The position numbers and the translations under genes were made by a program. From the NCBI GenBank assembly GCA_020723345.1, contig DYJA01000053.1, forward strand, positions 1 to 45,664: a DNA stretch of 45,664 nucleotides, in the 5' to 3' direction. Below, one piece after another: positions 24,644-33,051 of the stretch; position 1 is the first letter of the stretch, and every line of letters begins with the position of its first letter. The notes under the pieces were generated by a model. The model saw only the letters and a program-made list of their open reading frames with translations, was not told the DNA's origin and searched no databases. The DNA comes from Candidatus Aquidulcis sp. (GTDB lineage: Bacteria > Chloroflexota > Anaerolineae > UBA4142).

Positions 24644-24778
24644 TGTCATTTCGACGAGCGTTCTTTGCGAGGAGAAATCTCGTCATTGCGACCCCGAGAT
24701 TTCCACTTGCCCTGGCGGGGACGTGGCTGTGGCGAACTTCGCCACAGTCATGCCAGGGTCGCTGCGCTCGAAATGACA
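24644..24778. repeat. Inverted repeat TGTCATTTCGA with inner hairpin
   Basis: Outer arms TGTCATTTCGA (24644-24654) and complement (24768-24778). Inner hairpin TGTGGCGAA/TTCGCCACA around 24728-24747. It occupies the space between the terminator and the glutamate dehydrogenase 3' end. Confidence 0.75.
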
Positions 24779-24784
24779 AATGCG

Positions 24785-26089
24785 CTACGCCCACCCGCGC
24801 AGTCGCATCGCTTCCGCGACGCGATGAATTGCCACGAGATACGCCGCGAGACGATTATGCACTTTGTACGTTTGCGCCATCTCGTGCACCGAGTCGAACG
24901 CGGCAGCCATCTTTTGCTCCAGCCGATCATGCACCGTCGGCAAGTCCCAATAAAAGTTGTACGCGTTCTGCACCATCTCAAAGTACGAAACGGTCACGCC
25001 GCCGGCGTTGCACAAGAAATCGGGAATGACGTAGACACCGTTTTGATACAACACCGGATCCGCGTCTGGCGTCGTGGGTCCATTTGCGCCTTCGGCGAGG
25101 ATGCGCGGCTTGATGCGCGCGACATTGTCTTTGCGAATTTGATTGTGCAGCGCCGCCGGGACGAGAATCTCGCACGGCAATTCGAGCACCGCCTCCTTAT
25201 CAACCGGCTTGCCCGCGCTGGCAAATCCCTGGATGACGCCTTTCTCTTTGACGTGCGCTTGCAACGCGAGCGCGTCGATGCCGTCCGGGTTCGACCACGC
25301 GCCGGACACATCGGCAACGCCGACCAACTTGCAGCCCAACTCTTGCAGCAAGATCGCCGCCCACGATCCGACGTTGCCGAAACCCTGGACGATCATCCGC
25401 GCGCCTTTGAGATCGACGTTCAATTTTTTCGCGGCTTCACGGACGGTTAACATCAAACCGCGTCCGGTCGCGTCTTCGCGTCCCAGCGATCCACCGAGCG
25501 CGAGCGGCTTGCCGGTGATGACGCCGAATTCGTTGTAGCCGTGCATGAACGCGAATTCGTCTACCATCCACGCCATAATTTGCGCGTTCGTGTTTACGTC
25601 TGGCGCAGGCACATCTCTGTCCAACCCGATATTGTGACCGATTTGCCGAATGTACGCGCGCGACAATCGTTCCAATTCGCCTTGCGACATCGTGCGCGGG
25701 TCACAAATGATCCCGCCCTTGCCGCCGCCGAGCGGAATATCGACGAGCGCGCATTTCCAAGTCATCCACGCCGCGAGCGCGCGCACATCGTCAATCGTCT
25801 CGTCCGGATGGAACCGGATGCCGCCTTTCGACGGACCGCGCGCGTCGTTGTACTGCACGCGAAATCCCTGATAGACGCGCGTCGTCCCATCGTCCATCCG
25901 CACCGGCAGCGACGCGTGAAATTCGCGCAGGGGCCAGCGCAGCAGTTCGTGGATCGCGGGATCGAGTTTCAAAACCTCTGCCGCTTCATCCACTTGCCGC
26001 TGGACAATCCGAAACGGGTTGAGATCGGAATCGGAGCTCACGCCAACCGCGTGGAAATCAACCGATTCCGGATAGTTGTGCCTTGCCAT
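24785..26089 (-). CDS. Glutamate dehydrogenase (Glu/Leu/Phe/Val dehydrogenase), copy 1
   Basis: 434 residues; NAD(P)-linked interconversion of glutamate and 2-oxoglutarate plus ammonia. Substrate/catalytic region: [56 protein letters not shown]. The Rossmann loop is QGFGNVGSWAA. C-terminal [11 protein letters not shown] and [31 protein letters not shown] precedes ATG 26089; an earlier in-frame ATG lacks this. The paralogue copy 2 lies directly upstream on the same strand, separated by a terminator-like hairpin. Confidence 0.95.
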   Translation of the reverse strand: MARHNYPESVDFHAVGVSSDSDLNPFRIVQRQVDEAAEVLKLDPAIHELLRWPLREFHASLPVRMDDGTTRVYQGFRVQYNDARGPSKGGIRFHPDETIDDVRALAAWMTWKCALVDIPLGGGKGGIICDPRTMSQGELERLSRAYIRQIGHNIGLDRDVPAPDVNTNAQIMAWMVDEFAFMHGYNEFGVITGKPLALGGSLGREDATGRGLMLTVREAAKKLNVDLKGARMIVQGFGNVGSWAAILLQELGCKLVGVADVSGAWSNPDGIDALALQAHVKEKGVIQGFASAGKPVDKEAVLELPCEILVPAALHNQIRKDNVARIKPRILAEGANGPTTPDADPVLYQNGVYVIPDFLCNAGGVTVSYFEMVQNAYNFYWDLPTVHDRLEQKMAAAFDSVHEMAQTYKVHNRLAAYLVAIHRVAEAMRLRGWA

Positions 26090-26117
26090 GTTCTTCTCCT
26101 CTTTGAGTGCGTTACTC

Positions 26118-26154
26118 AAAAATAATCGGCGCGAGCAAAGAACGCCCGCGCCGA
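26118..26154 (-). terminator. Rho-independent terminator between the two glutamate dehydrogenase genes
   Basis: Read on the minus strand: stem TCGGCGCGGGC / GCTCGCGCCGA (26144-26154 and 26126-26136), 7-base loop, then TTATTTTTG. It follows copy 2 and precedes copy 1. A second small hairpin (TTTGAGT/ACTCAAA, 26102-26120) lies just before the copy 1 Shine-Dalgarno. Partial read-through could set the ratio of the two enzymes. Confidence 0.7.
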
Positions 26155-26209
26155 CAACAGCATCGCGTAGGAGCGAGAGCGCCTCGCCCCCACATCAGCG
26201 TCCGATCAA

Positions 26210-27526
26210 TTATGCCCAGCCGCGCAGTCGCATCGCTTCCGCAACGCGATTGACTGCGACCAAGTACGCGGCAAGGCGATTATGCACTTTGTACTTTTGC
26301 GCCATCTCATGAACGGCGTGGAACGCCGCTGTCATTTTGGTATCCAGCCGTTCGTGGACGGTTTTCAAATCCCAGTAATAGTCGTACGCGTTTTGCACCA
26401 TCTCAAAGTACGAGACGGTCACGCCGCCGGCGTTGCAGAGAAAATCGGGCAGCACCTGCACGCCATTCTCGTACAGAATCGGGTCCGCGTCCGGCGTGGT
26501 GGGACCATTCGCGAGTTCGGCGACGATCTTGGCTTTGATCTTCGGCGCGTTCTCTTTGCGAATGACATTTTCCAACGCCGATGGGAACAGAATCGTGACC
26601 GGCAACTCGAGCAGATCGAGATTGGTGATCGAATCCGCGTCCTTGAAACCGATTACCGAACCGGTTTGCTGCTTGTGCGCCATCACCGCTTTGTAATCGA
26701 GTCCGGCTTTGTTGTAGATGCCGCCTTTGGAATCGGACACCGCGACGATTTTCAAGCCGAGCATGTCCACGCCCAATTGATGCGCGAATGTTCCGGCGTT
26801 GCCGTACCCCTGAATCGCCGCCGTCGCGCCCTGGAGACTGAGATTGAGCACCTTCGCGGCTTCGCGGACGCAGTACACGCCGCCGCGCGCCGTCGCATCG
26901 CCGCGACCTTGCGATCCGCCCAGCGCGAGTGGTTTGCCGGTGATCATGCCGAACTCGTTATAACCCTGCATGAACGCGAACTCGTCCATCATCCACGCCA
27001 TGATCTGCGGCGTGGTGTACACATCCGGCGCGGGCACATCTTTTTCCAAACCGAGAATGCGTCCGACCTGGCGAATGTACGCGCGCGACAATCGCTCCAG
27101 TTCGCCTTGCGACAACTCGCGCGGATCGCAGATGACGCCGCCCTTGCCGCCGCCCAGCGGAATGTCGACCACCGCGGTTTTCCAAGTCATCCACGCCGCG
27201 AGCGCGCGCACCGTGTCGACTGTTTCTTCCGGATGAAACCGGATACCGCCCTTGCAGGGACCGCGCGCGTCGTTGTACTGCACGCGAAAGCCGTGAAAGA
27301 CGCGCGTGCTGCCATCGTCCATCCGCACCGGCAGCGCGACGTGCAATTCGCGAATGGGCCAGCGCAACAGTTCGTGGATCGCGGGATCCAATTTCAGAAT
27401 TTTCGCCGCGTCATCCAACTGCCGCTGAGCGATCCGAAACGGATTGAGTTCGGACTCGGAACTCACTCCGACTGCGTGATAGTCCACCGATTCGAGATTG
27501 GTGGGCGCAGATTTTCGTTTCATCAT
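26210..27526 (-). CDS. Glutamate dehydrogenase, copy 2
   Basis: 438 residues, clearly paralogous to copy 1 along the whole length ([57 protein letters not shown]). The most divergent part is the nucleotide-binding domain: here [40 protein letters not shown], against copy 1 QGFGNVGSWAAILLQELGCKLVGVADVSG. This suggests different cofactor preference or regulation, or hetero-oligomers of the two (inference). GAGGAGGAATTAGA precedes ATG. Its promoter is at 27621-27649. Confidence 0.95.
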   Translation of the reverse strand: MMKRKSAPTNLESVDYHAVGVSSESELNPFRIAQRQLDDAAKILKLDPAIHELLRWPIRELHVALPVRMDDGSTRVFHGFRVQYNDARGPCKGGIRFHPEETVDTVRALAAWMTWKTAVVDIPLGGGKGGVICDPRELSQGELERLSRAYIRQVGRILGLEKDVPAPDVYTTPQIMAWMMDEFAFMQGYNEFGMITGKPLALGGSQGRGDATARGGVYCVREAAKVLNLSLQGATAAIQGYGNAGTFAHQLGVDMLGLKIVAVSDSKGGIYNKAGLDYKAVMAHKQQTGSVIGFKDADSITNLDLLELPVTILFPSALENVIRKENAPKIKAKIVAELANGPTTPDADPILYENGVQVLPDFLCNAGGVTVSYFEMVQNAYDYYWDLKTVHERLDTKMTAAFHAVHEMAQKYKVHNRLAAYLVAVNRVAEAMRLRGWA

Positions 27527-27549
27527 TCTAATTCCTCCTCATTGAGAAT

Positions 27550-27595
27550 TTGTGTCGTCCCGGACACAACAAGGCGCATGTCTGCGCAGACATGC
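27550..27595 (-). promoter_or_regulatory. Structured leader of glutamate dehydrogenase copy 2
   Basis: Two adjacent hairpins in the ~88-base leader between the predicted start site and ATG 27526: a perfect palindrome of GCATGTCTGC plus its complement (27576-27595), and TTGTGTC/GACACAA (about 27550-27569). No T-tract. It could be a protein-binding or attenuation element; no known riboswitch is recognised. Confidence 0.4.
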
Positions 27596-27620
27596 ACCTG
27601 AGACTTGCTTCCTTGCTTTC

Positions 27621-27649
27621 ACTATAGCACGTTTGAGATAAAATGTCCA
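27621..27649 (-). promoter_or_regulatory. Promoter of glutamate dehydrogenase copy 2
   Basis: Minus strand: -35 TGGACA (27644-27649), 17-bp spacer, -10 TATAGT (27621-27626). Divergent from the gatB promoter, with -35 boxes only a few bases apart. Confidence 0.6.
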
Positions 27650-27652
27650 ATT

Positions 27653-27680
27653 TTCGACGCTGGGAAAGATGTGATATAAT
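27653..27680 (+). promoter_or_regulatory. Promoter of gatB
   Basis: -35 TTCGAC (27653-27658), 16-bp spacer, -10 TATAAT (27675-27680); only 17 bases separate the -10 box from ATG 27698, with GAAGGAG between. Very short leader. Confidence 0.6.
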
Positions 27681-27697
27681 GACACCGAAGGAGCATC

Positions 27698-29143
27698 ATG
27701 GAACTCGAACCCGTCATCGGCTTGGAAGTCCACGCGCAATTGCTCACCGCGAGTAAAATGTTCTGCGGCTGTTCCGCGGATTACTCCGGCGCTCCGGCGA
27801 ATACGCACGTCTGCCCCGTTTGTCTTGGCATGCCCGGCAGTTTGCCAGTGATCAATCAAACCGCCGTCGAGTATACGATCCTCACCGCGCTCGCGTTCCA
27901 CTGCGAAATTCCAGAGTTTGCGAAATTCGACCGCAAGAATTATCACTACCCCGATTTGATGAAGGGTTATCAAATCTCGCAGTACGATTTGCCGCTTTCG
28001 CGCGCGGGGTACGTTTTGATCGACGACGCGGGCGCGCCCAAACGGATCGGCGTGCGCCGCGTCCACCTCGAAGAGGACACCGCGAAACTTTTCCACGTCG
28101 ACGACACAAGTTGGATCGACGTGAATCGCTCCGGCGTACCGCTGATGGAAATCGTCAGCGAGCCGGACATGCGCTCGGTCGAAGAAGCGCGCTTGTATTC
28201 GATGAAACTGCGCCAGATTTTGCGCTACCTCGGCGTTTGCTCCGGCGATATGGAAAAAGGCGCGATGCGTTTCGAGGCGAACATTTCTCTGCGCCCCAAA
28301 GGATCGGACAAACTTTCCGCGACGCGCGTCGAAATCAAAAACCTCAACTCGCTGCGCGCGATGGTGCACGCGACCGAATACGAAATCGCGCGGCAGACGA
28401 AAATTCTCCAAAGCGGCGGCACCGTCGAGCAAGAGACGATGGGCTGGGACGAAGTCCGCAACACGACGTACACGCAGCGCAGCAAAGAAGAGGCGCACGA
28501 CTATCGCTATTTCCCGGAACCCGATCTGCCGCGCCTTCAAGTCGAGCGGAAATGGGTGGACGATCTGCGCGCGCGGCTACCGGAACTGCCGGACGAAAAG
28601 AGCGCGCGCCTGATGAACGAGTCGGGCTTGAGCGCGTACGATACCGGCGTCATCACCGCCGAGCGCGAGATCGCGGCGTACTACGACCGCGCGGTACAAG
28701 CCGGACAAGCGCGCAGCGTCGACGCGAAAGCCATCGCCAACTGGGTGACCGGCGAGTTGTTCCGGCTGATGAAGGAAACCAACGCCGAAATCGACGCGGT
28801 CAAAATCGCGCCCGCGCAAATTCCGGATTTGATCGCGCTCGTCAACGCCGGAACGATCAGCAACACAATCGCCAAAACGGTGTTTGAAGAGATGTACCAG
28901 ACCGGCGCCGACGCGCCCGCCATCGTCGCCGCAAAAGGGCTGGCGCAAATCAGCGATCGCGGCGCGCTGGAAAGCATCGTCGAAAAAGTCTTGGCGGAGA
29001 ATCCCAAACAGGTTGCCGAGTACCGCAGCGGCAAAGAACCCATCGCGAAATTCCTCGTCGGGCAAGTGATGAAAGCGACCAAGGGTCAGGCGAACCCGGC
29101 CCTGGCGAATGAATTGGTGATGCGAAAATTGAAAGGCGACTGA
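27698..29143 (+). CDS. gatB: Asp-tRNA(Asn)/Glu-tRNA(Gln) amidotransferase subunit B
   Basis: 481 residues; the kinase/tRNA-binding subunit of the GatCAB complex that amidates misacylated Glu-tRNA(Gln) or Asp-tRNA(Asn). Family signatures: [90 protein letters not shown]-like text (here [20 protein letters not shown]) and [19 protein letters not shown]-terminal YqeY/GatB tail domain ([45 protein letters not shown]) is complete. gatA and gatC are not adjacent. Confidence 0.97.
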   Translation: MELEPVIGLEVHAQLLTASKMFCGCSADYSGAPANTHVCPVCLGMPGSLPVINQTAVEYTILTALAFHCEIPEFAKFDRKNYHYPDLMKGYQISQYDLPLSRAGYVLIDDAGAPKRIGVRRVHLEEDTAKLFHVDDTSWIDVNRSGVPLMEIVSEPDMRSVEEARLYSMKLRQILRYLGVCSGDMEKGAMRFEANISLRPKGSDKLSATRVEIKNLNSLRAMVHATEYEIARQTKILQSGGTVEQETMGWDEVRNTTYTQRSKEEAHDYRYFPEPDLPRLQVERKWVDDLRARLPELPDEKSARLMNESGLSAYDTGVITAEREIAAYYDRAVQAGQARSVDAKAIANWVTGELFRLMKETNAEIDAVKIAPAQIPDLIALVNAGTISNTIAKTVFEEMYQTGADAPAIVAAKGLAQISDRGALESIVEKVLAENPKQVAEYRSGKEPIAKFLVGQVMKATKGQANPALANELVMRKLKGD

Positions 29144-29150
29144 AAGGTTA

Positions 29151-29179
29151 TTGACATTCTGCGACGCTCGCCCTATAAT
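29151..29179 (+). promoter_or_regulatory. Consensus sigma-70 promoter of the GTPase/Roadblock operon
   Basis: -35 TTGACA (29151-29156), exactly 17 bp, -10 TATAAT (29174-29179): both boxes match consensus, the best promoter in the window. It stands between gatB and the PATAN-Roadblock gene (29208), implying strong, largely constitutive expression. Confidence 0.85.
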
Positions 29180-29207
29180 TCGTCTGTCAATCTTGCAAAG
29201 GTGACCT

Positions 29208-29867
29208 ATGCCACTCCAAGGCAATCTCCAGGAAATGAGTCTTGCCAATCTGATTCAGGTCAGTTGTCAGGAAATGCGTTCGGCGGAGTTGACCCTCCAA
29301 CACGCGGATCAGACCGGCGACGTTTATTTCTCCGACGGGCAAGTCGTTCACGCCGCGCTCGGCGCGTTGCGCGGCGAAGAGGCGTTGTACGAAATGCTCA
29401 CGTGGGATAATGGCACATTCGTCCTCGACCGCGATGTGCCGCCGCCGGAAAAGACGATTACGATCAGTTGGAGCGCGTTGTTGCTGGAGGGCATGAAGCG
29501 CGTCGCGGAACGACCGGCGGTCCGCAAAAAGGAGGAAACCGTGAAACCCGATACTCTCGCTCAACTGCGCGCGATTGATGGCGTTGCCGGCGCGGTGATC
29601 GCCGCCTCGGATGGCATCGTTCTGGGCGCGGATGTGCCCGGCAGCGATGGCGAGAACGAAGCCGCCGCGACCGTATTTACCGGCTCGGCAGCGGAGCAAT
29701 TGGGGCAAGCCCTCCAACTCGGCGCGTTCGGACATGGTCTCGTCGCATTGAAGAATAAACGGTTGTTAGTTTTGCAGCAACCCGACCGTTACATCGGCTT
29801 GGTTTTAGGTGAGAATGCTTCCCCGACGATTGTAGCCAGCGCGGCAAATGAAGTGCTGAAAAAATAG
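29208..29867 (+). CDS. PATAN (DUF4388) - Roadblock/LC7 protein
   Basis: 219 residues, soluble. N-terminal DUF4388/PATAN domain (1-95): MPLQGNLQEMSLANLIQV, GDVYFSDGQVVHAALG, GEEALYEMLTWDNGTFVLD. After a short charged linker comes a Roadblock/LC7 domain (about 114-219): LRAIDGVAGAVIAASDGIVLGADV, GALKNKRLLVLQQPDRYIGLVL-type closing strands (text here LVALKNKRLLVLQQ). PATAN domains occur in bacterial signalling proteins such as PatA. Roadblock proteins dimerise and act on Ras-like GTPases as GAPs or scaffolds (MglB in Myxococcus). AAGGTGA precedes ATG. First gene of the operon ending with the GTPase at 33974. Confidence 0.88.
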   Translation: MPLQGNLQEMSLANLIQVSCQEMRSAELTLQHADQTGDVYFSDGQVVHAALGALRGEEALYEMLTWDNGTFVLDRDVPPPEKTITISWSALLLEGMKRVAERPAVRKKEETVKPDTLAQLRAIDGVAGAVIAASDGIVLGADVPGSDGENEAAATVFTGSAAEQLGQALQLGAFGHGLVALKNKRLLVLQQPDRYIGLVLGENASPTIVASAANEVLKK

Positions 29868-29888
29868 GTCCCCCGAAGTAAAGTTCCC

Positions 29889-29921
29889 CTGAGTTCCCCT
29901 GGGTTCCGATTCGGCGCAGGA
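29889..29921 (+). repeat. Decad tandem repeat (GTTCCCCTGA)
   Basis: Three degenerate 10-bp units, GTTCCCCTGA, GTTCCCCTGG, GTTCCGATTC, in the gap between the first two operon genes; a weak complementary GGAACACGGGAA follows. The same decad architecture as 21561-21632. Confidence 0.5.
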
Positions 29922-29967
29922 ACACGGGAATTGGAGGCGAACTTGTTATCGCGCCCCGGAGTCACAC

Positions 29968-31191
29968 ATGCCAACGGAGGCAATCCTACAAGACATCAAT
30001 GCCGTGATCGGTGTCACGGGCTCGTTTGTCTGTTTGAACGATTCCAGCATTGCCGCGCAAGCCATGCCTGCCTCCTTCGACACCCCGACTATCACGCTCG
30101 TCGCGCGGATCGTGAGCCAAACGTTTCAAGCCCTCGAAACTTCCGGGCAGCGGATTAACGAAGCCGACCTGACCTTCGAGCGCGCGCGTGTGGTTCTGAA
30201 AAATCTACGCGCGGGTGTACTCGTGATCCTCTGTGCGCGTACCATCAACTTATCCTTGCTCAATTTGACTACGAGCGTCGCCGTCCGCAACCTGTCCGAA
30301 GAACTCAAACAGGTTCAAGCCCCCGCCACCCCCCCCATCATTACGCCAACCGCTGCACCGGAACCCGCGCCCATCGTCGCGGAAACTCCGGCGGCAAGCG
30401 CGCCGCCCAATCCCCTGTTTGCCGAATTGGAAAGCGAATGGCAACAAATCATGCGCGCGGTCGCGTCCGCCAAAACCATCTTGCGCGAGATGGGCGCGCT
30501 GGCGATCTGGCTGCGTTGTCCGCAGGCGCGCGCGCTCTTGCTCGCTCCCGAAAAGAAACACTTGGAGTTTGCCGGGCACGCTTCACAGCGCGATGCGATC
30601 CGCCGCGCGTTCGAGTCGGTGGGCTATCAAACCAACCTAGCGCCCGACGAATTTCGCAGCGCGCCGCGCCTTGCTTTCACGAATCTAGCGCGCGGGGTCA
30701 CCGTCGAAATCTGCCTCAATACGTTCGCGATGTACCATCAACTTGACCTGACGCCTTACCTCACGCCGGAAGACGCGCCGCTGGCGGAAACCGCGCTGCT
30801 CCTCTTGCGCTTGCAACTCGTCGAAATGTCCGAGACGGGCTTGCGCGAATTGGGCGCGCTGTTGCGTGAGCACGAAATAAGCGCGCGGGCGGAGCCGGGC
30901 AAGATTGACTTGATGCAGATTACCCGGCTGTGCGCGGATCAGTGGGGCTGGTACAAGACCGTGACGATGAACCTCCAGCGCATCCTGCCTTTCGCCGTCA
31001 AGTCCGTTCCTTCCGGAGACAACACCATCGTGGTCGAACGCGCCGCCCGCATCCGCCAGGCGATTGGAGACGCGCCCAAGAGTTTGCGCTGGCAAACGCG
31101 CGCGCGGCTAGGCGAGAACGTGCGCTGGTACGACGTGCCTGCCACCGCAACTCCCGAACAGCCGGACGTCGAGATCCGCTCCATTGATTAG
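29968..31191 (+). CDS. Roadblock/LC7 - degenerate nucleotidyltransferase fusion protein, paralogue 1
   Basis: 407 residues, soluble. Residues 1-110 form a Roadblock/LC7-like domain (LQDINAVIGVTGSFVCLNDSSIAAQAM; LKNLRAGVLVILCARTINLSLLNLT). 115-150 is a Pro/Ala linker. 153-392 resembles a family annotated as nucleotidyltransferase: MGALAIWLRCP (175-185), AFESVGYQ, TFAMYHQLDLTPYL (252-265), RLQLVEMSETGLRELGALL, LCADQWGWYKTVTMNL (321-336), KSLRWQTRARLGENVRWYD. The acidic catalytic pair expected where the text reads KKHLEFAG (196-203) is missing, so it is probably a pseudo-enzyme or binding domain. Paralogue of 31478-32773. Confidence 0.8.
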   Translation: MPTEAILQDINAVIGVTGSFVCLNDSSIAAQAMPASFDTPTITLVARIVSQTFQALETSGQRINEADLTFERARVVLKNLRAGVLVILCARTINLSLLNLTTSVAVRNLSEELKQVQAPATPPIITPTAAPEPAPIVAETPAASAPPNPLFAELESEWQQIMRAVASAKTILREMGALAIWLRCPQARALLLAPEKKHLEFAGHASQRDAIRRAFESVGYQTNLAPDEFRSAPRLAFTNLARGVTVEICLNTFAMYHQLDLTPYLTPEDAPLAETALLLLRLQLVEMSETGLRELGALLREHEISARAEPGKIDLMQITRLCADQWGWYKTVTMNLQRILPFAVKSVPSGDNTIVVERAARIRQAIGDAPKSLRWQTRARLGENVRWYDVPATATPEQPDVEIRSID

Positions 31192-31207
31192 AGCGCGACA
31201 CCGCTCA

Positions 31208-31309
31208 ACCTTGCGAAGGTTCATCAACCGTCTTCGAATGAAGCGTACTTTCCAACGGGGGAGCGTCGCTTTAGCAAATCTGTCCGCAACCTTCGCAAGG
31301 GATGGATGC
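31208..31309. repeat. CCTTGCGAAGG-type inverted repeats in the 286-bp operon gap
   Basis: AACCTTGCGAAGGTT (31208-31222) is itself palindromic; AACCTTCGCAAGG near 31297-31309 repeats it in inverse word order. The gap between the two Roadblock fusion genes holds these and a promoter-like sequence, nothing coding that I can see. Confidence 0.5.
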
Positions 31310-31361
31310 ATCATCCAAAGTTATCAAATCTTTATGAAACCGTTAGCAAGTTGTAACGCTT

Positions 31362-31390
31362 TTTACCTCATTCTTGCCCGGGAATATGCT
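31362..31390 (+). promoter_or_regulatory. Possible internal operon promoter
   Basis: -35 TTTACC (31362-31367), 17-bp spacer, -10 TATGCT (31385-31390), in an AT-rich patch about 85 bases before ATG 31478. It would express the last four operon genes separately. Confidence 0.4.
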
Positions 31391-31477
31391 AAACTATCCA
31401 ACGGGCAGATCATCGGCGTGGGTGTTTGCAAACTCCGAAGATAAATTTCCAGGAGACTCGAAACCCAAGGGTATTTT

Positions 31478-32773
31478 ATGGAAATCATCTTGAAGGAAGT
31501 GAATGCTGTTCCCGGCGTCATCGGGGCGTTCGTCTGTTTGCCCGACGGAAAGATCGCGACGCAAGTTGTGCCGGAGAAATACGCGATTGAGGATCTGAAT
31601 CTCGCCGCGCGTGTGACGAGTCAAACCTTTCAGGCGCTTGAGTTGTCGGGACAACGCGTCAGCGAAGCCGCGCTCCTATTTAGCGAGGGGCGCATGGTGC
31701 TCAAGAATTTTCGGGGCGGCACACTCATCATTCTCTGCGCCCGCAACATAAACATTCCCCTGCTGAATTTGACGGCGAACGTCGCAGTGAAAAAACTGGT
31801 GGCGGAAACGCGTTCCACCAAACCCGCCACCCCAGCCCCGGCAGAAATAAAACCGCCCGCACCCACATCTGCCCCGACCACATCTCGTCCAGTCGCACCC
31901 GCACCAACTGCGCCTAGTCCGGCGACGCCCGCATCCGTCGTTACACCTGCGCCGCCGCCGCCCGCGCCTGTCATCCTCCCCGAGGTTGCGCTACCGCCGC
32001 TGGTGGAGGAATTGGAGAAAGAAGCCCGACAAATTGTTCATGCTGCCGCCAGCGCGCAACTCTCGTTGTGGATTATGGATCCGATCGCGTTGTGGCATCG
32101 CTGCCAAGGTCGTCGCCGTCTCCTCACCGTACCCCAACAGCGCCAAATGAACCTGGCTGGACAGGCGGCGCAACTGGCTCAAATCACTCAACTCCTGGGA
32201 AACCTGGGCTATCAAAGAAAGACACCCACCAACGCGCCGCCCACCACGCGCCGGCTCCTCTTTGCCAATTCTCAAAAGTCAATCAGCGTGATCTTGTGGC
32301 TGGATACATTCGAAATGTACCATCGTTTCGATCTCAAGCCCCTGCTCCACGCGAACGATCCGATTGCGCTACCGACCGTGCTCGCGCTGACGCGCCTGCA
32401 ACTCGTCGAGATGCCGGACGAGGCGTTGAGCGATCTCGCCGCGCTCTTCATCGAATACGATGTCAGTCTTGTCCCCAAAGCGAATCAGATCGACGCGTCG
32501 CAAATTACCGCGCTCTGCGTCGACGATTGGGGGTGGTACAAAACAATTTCGATGAACCTGGAGCAACTCATCTATTTTGCGGAAGATAGTTTACTGCTCG
32601 CCGAACGCAACGCGGTGATCGAACGCGCGCGGCGTTTGAAGAGCGGGATGGACGCCTCGCCCAAAAGTCTCCGCTGGCAAGCGCGCGCGCGACTGGGCGA
32701 AACGGTGCGCTGGTACGAAACGCCGGTCGAGATCGGCGCGACGACTCGCCCGGATATGGCGATTGGATCGTGA
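31478..32773 (+). CDS. Roadblock/LC7 - degenerate nucleotidyltransferase fusion protein, paralogue 2
   Basis: 431 residues. Roadblock/LC7 domain 1-112, closer to consensus than paralogue 1 (LKEVNAVPGVIGAFVCLPDGKIATQV; LKNFRGGTLIILCARNINIPLLNL). Long Pro/Ala/Thr linker 115-172. Nucleotidyltransferase-like domain 175-415 (DPIALWHRCQGRRR, LLGNLGYQR, LDTFEMYHRFDLKPLL, RLQLVEMPDEALSDLAALF, LCVDDWGWYKTISMNL, KSLRWQARARLGETVRWYE). The expected acidic metal-binding motif reads QRQMNLAG (221-228), so catalysis is unlikely. The stop overlaps the GTG of the next gene (GTGA at 32770). Two diverged copies in one operon suggest a heterodimer or paired switch. Confidence 0.8.
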   Translation: MEIILKEVNAVPGVIGAFVCLPDGKIATQVVPEKYAIEDLNLAARVTSQTFQALELSGQRVSEAALLFSEGRMVLKNFRGGTLIILCARNINIPLLNLTANVAVKKLVAETRSTKPATPAPAEIKPPAPTSAPTTSRPVAPAPTAPSPATPASVVTPAPPPPAPVILPEVALPPLVEELEKEARQIVHAAASAQLSLWIMDPIALWHRCQGRRRLLTVPQQRQMNLAGQAAQLAQITQLLGNLGYQRKTPTNAPPTTRRLLFANSQKSISVILWLDTFEMYHRFDLKPLLHANDPIALPTVLALTRLQLVEMPDEALSDLAALFIEYDVSLVPKANQIDASQITALCVDDWGWYKTISMNLEQLIYFAEDSLLLAERNAVIERARRLKSGMDASPKSLRWQARARLGETVRWYETPVEIGATTRPDMAIGS

Positions 32774-33051
32774 CCGTGTCGGCGCATTGGCGGGATCGAC
32801 TTGAACGGGCGCGCCGCACCTTCGGCGATGTCATGTATGGCATGTTTCTCCACGACATGGTACGCGCCAGCATGCGGACGCGCGGCACGCTCGAGCACCT
32901 TTTTATTCTGATCACGTTTGGCGACCTGGTCGGACTGCCGATCTTGCCGCCTTATTACGCCATGCGGTTATTGCCTTTCGTCGTTCCCGAAATCAACGGC
33001 TGGCGGCGGCGCCTGTTGCGCGAACGCGACATTGTGGATGCGATGTTCTGA
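32770..33051 (+). CDS. 93-residue protein of the GTPase operon, unknown
   Basis: Not recognised. A basic N-terminal helix (WRDRLERARRTFGDVMYGMFLHDMVRASMRTR) is followed by a hydrophobic stretch LEHLFILITFGDLVGLPILPPYYAMRLLPFVVP and a basic tail WRRRLLRERDIVDAMF. The hydrophobic part could dip into or sit on the membrane, which would give the complex a membrane address the GTPase itself lacks (inference). GTG start overlapping the previous stop; its own stop overlaps the GTPase ATG (TGATG at 33049-33053), so it is co-translated with both neighbours. Confidence 0.7.
   Translation: MTVSAHWRDRLERARRTFGDVMYGMFLHDMVRASMRTRGTLEHLFILITFGDLVGLPILPPYYAMRLLPFVVPEINGWRRRLLRERDIVDAMF

Noticed and set aside
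27550-27595. Known riboswitch in the glutamate dehydrogenase leader
   Set aside because: Two simple hairpins only; no glutamine-, glycine- or 2-oxoglutarate-type consensus could be recognised. Kept only as a structured leader.
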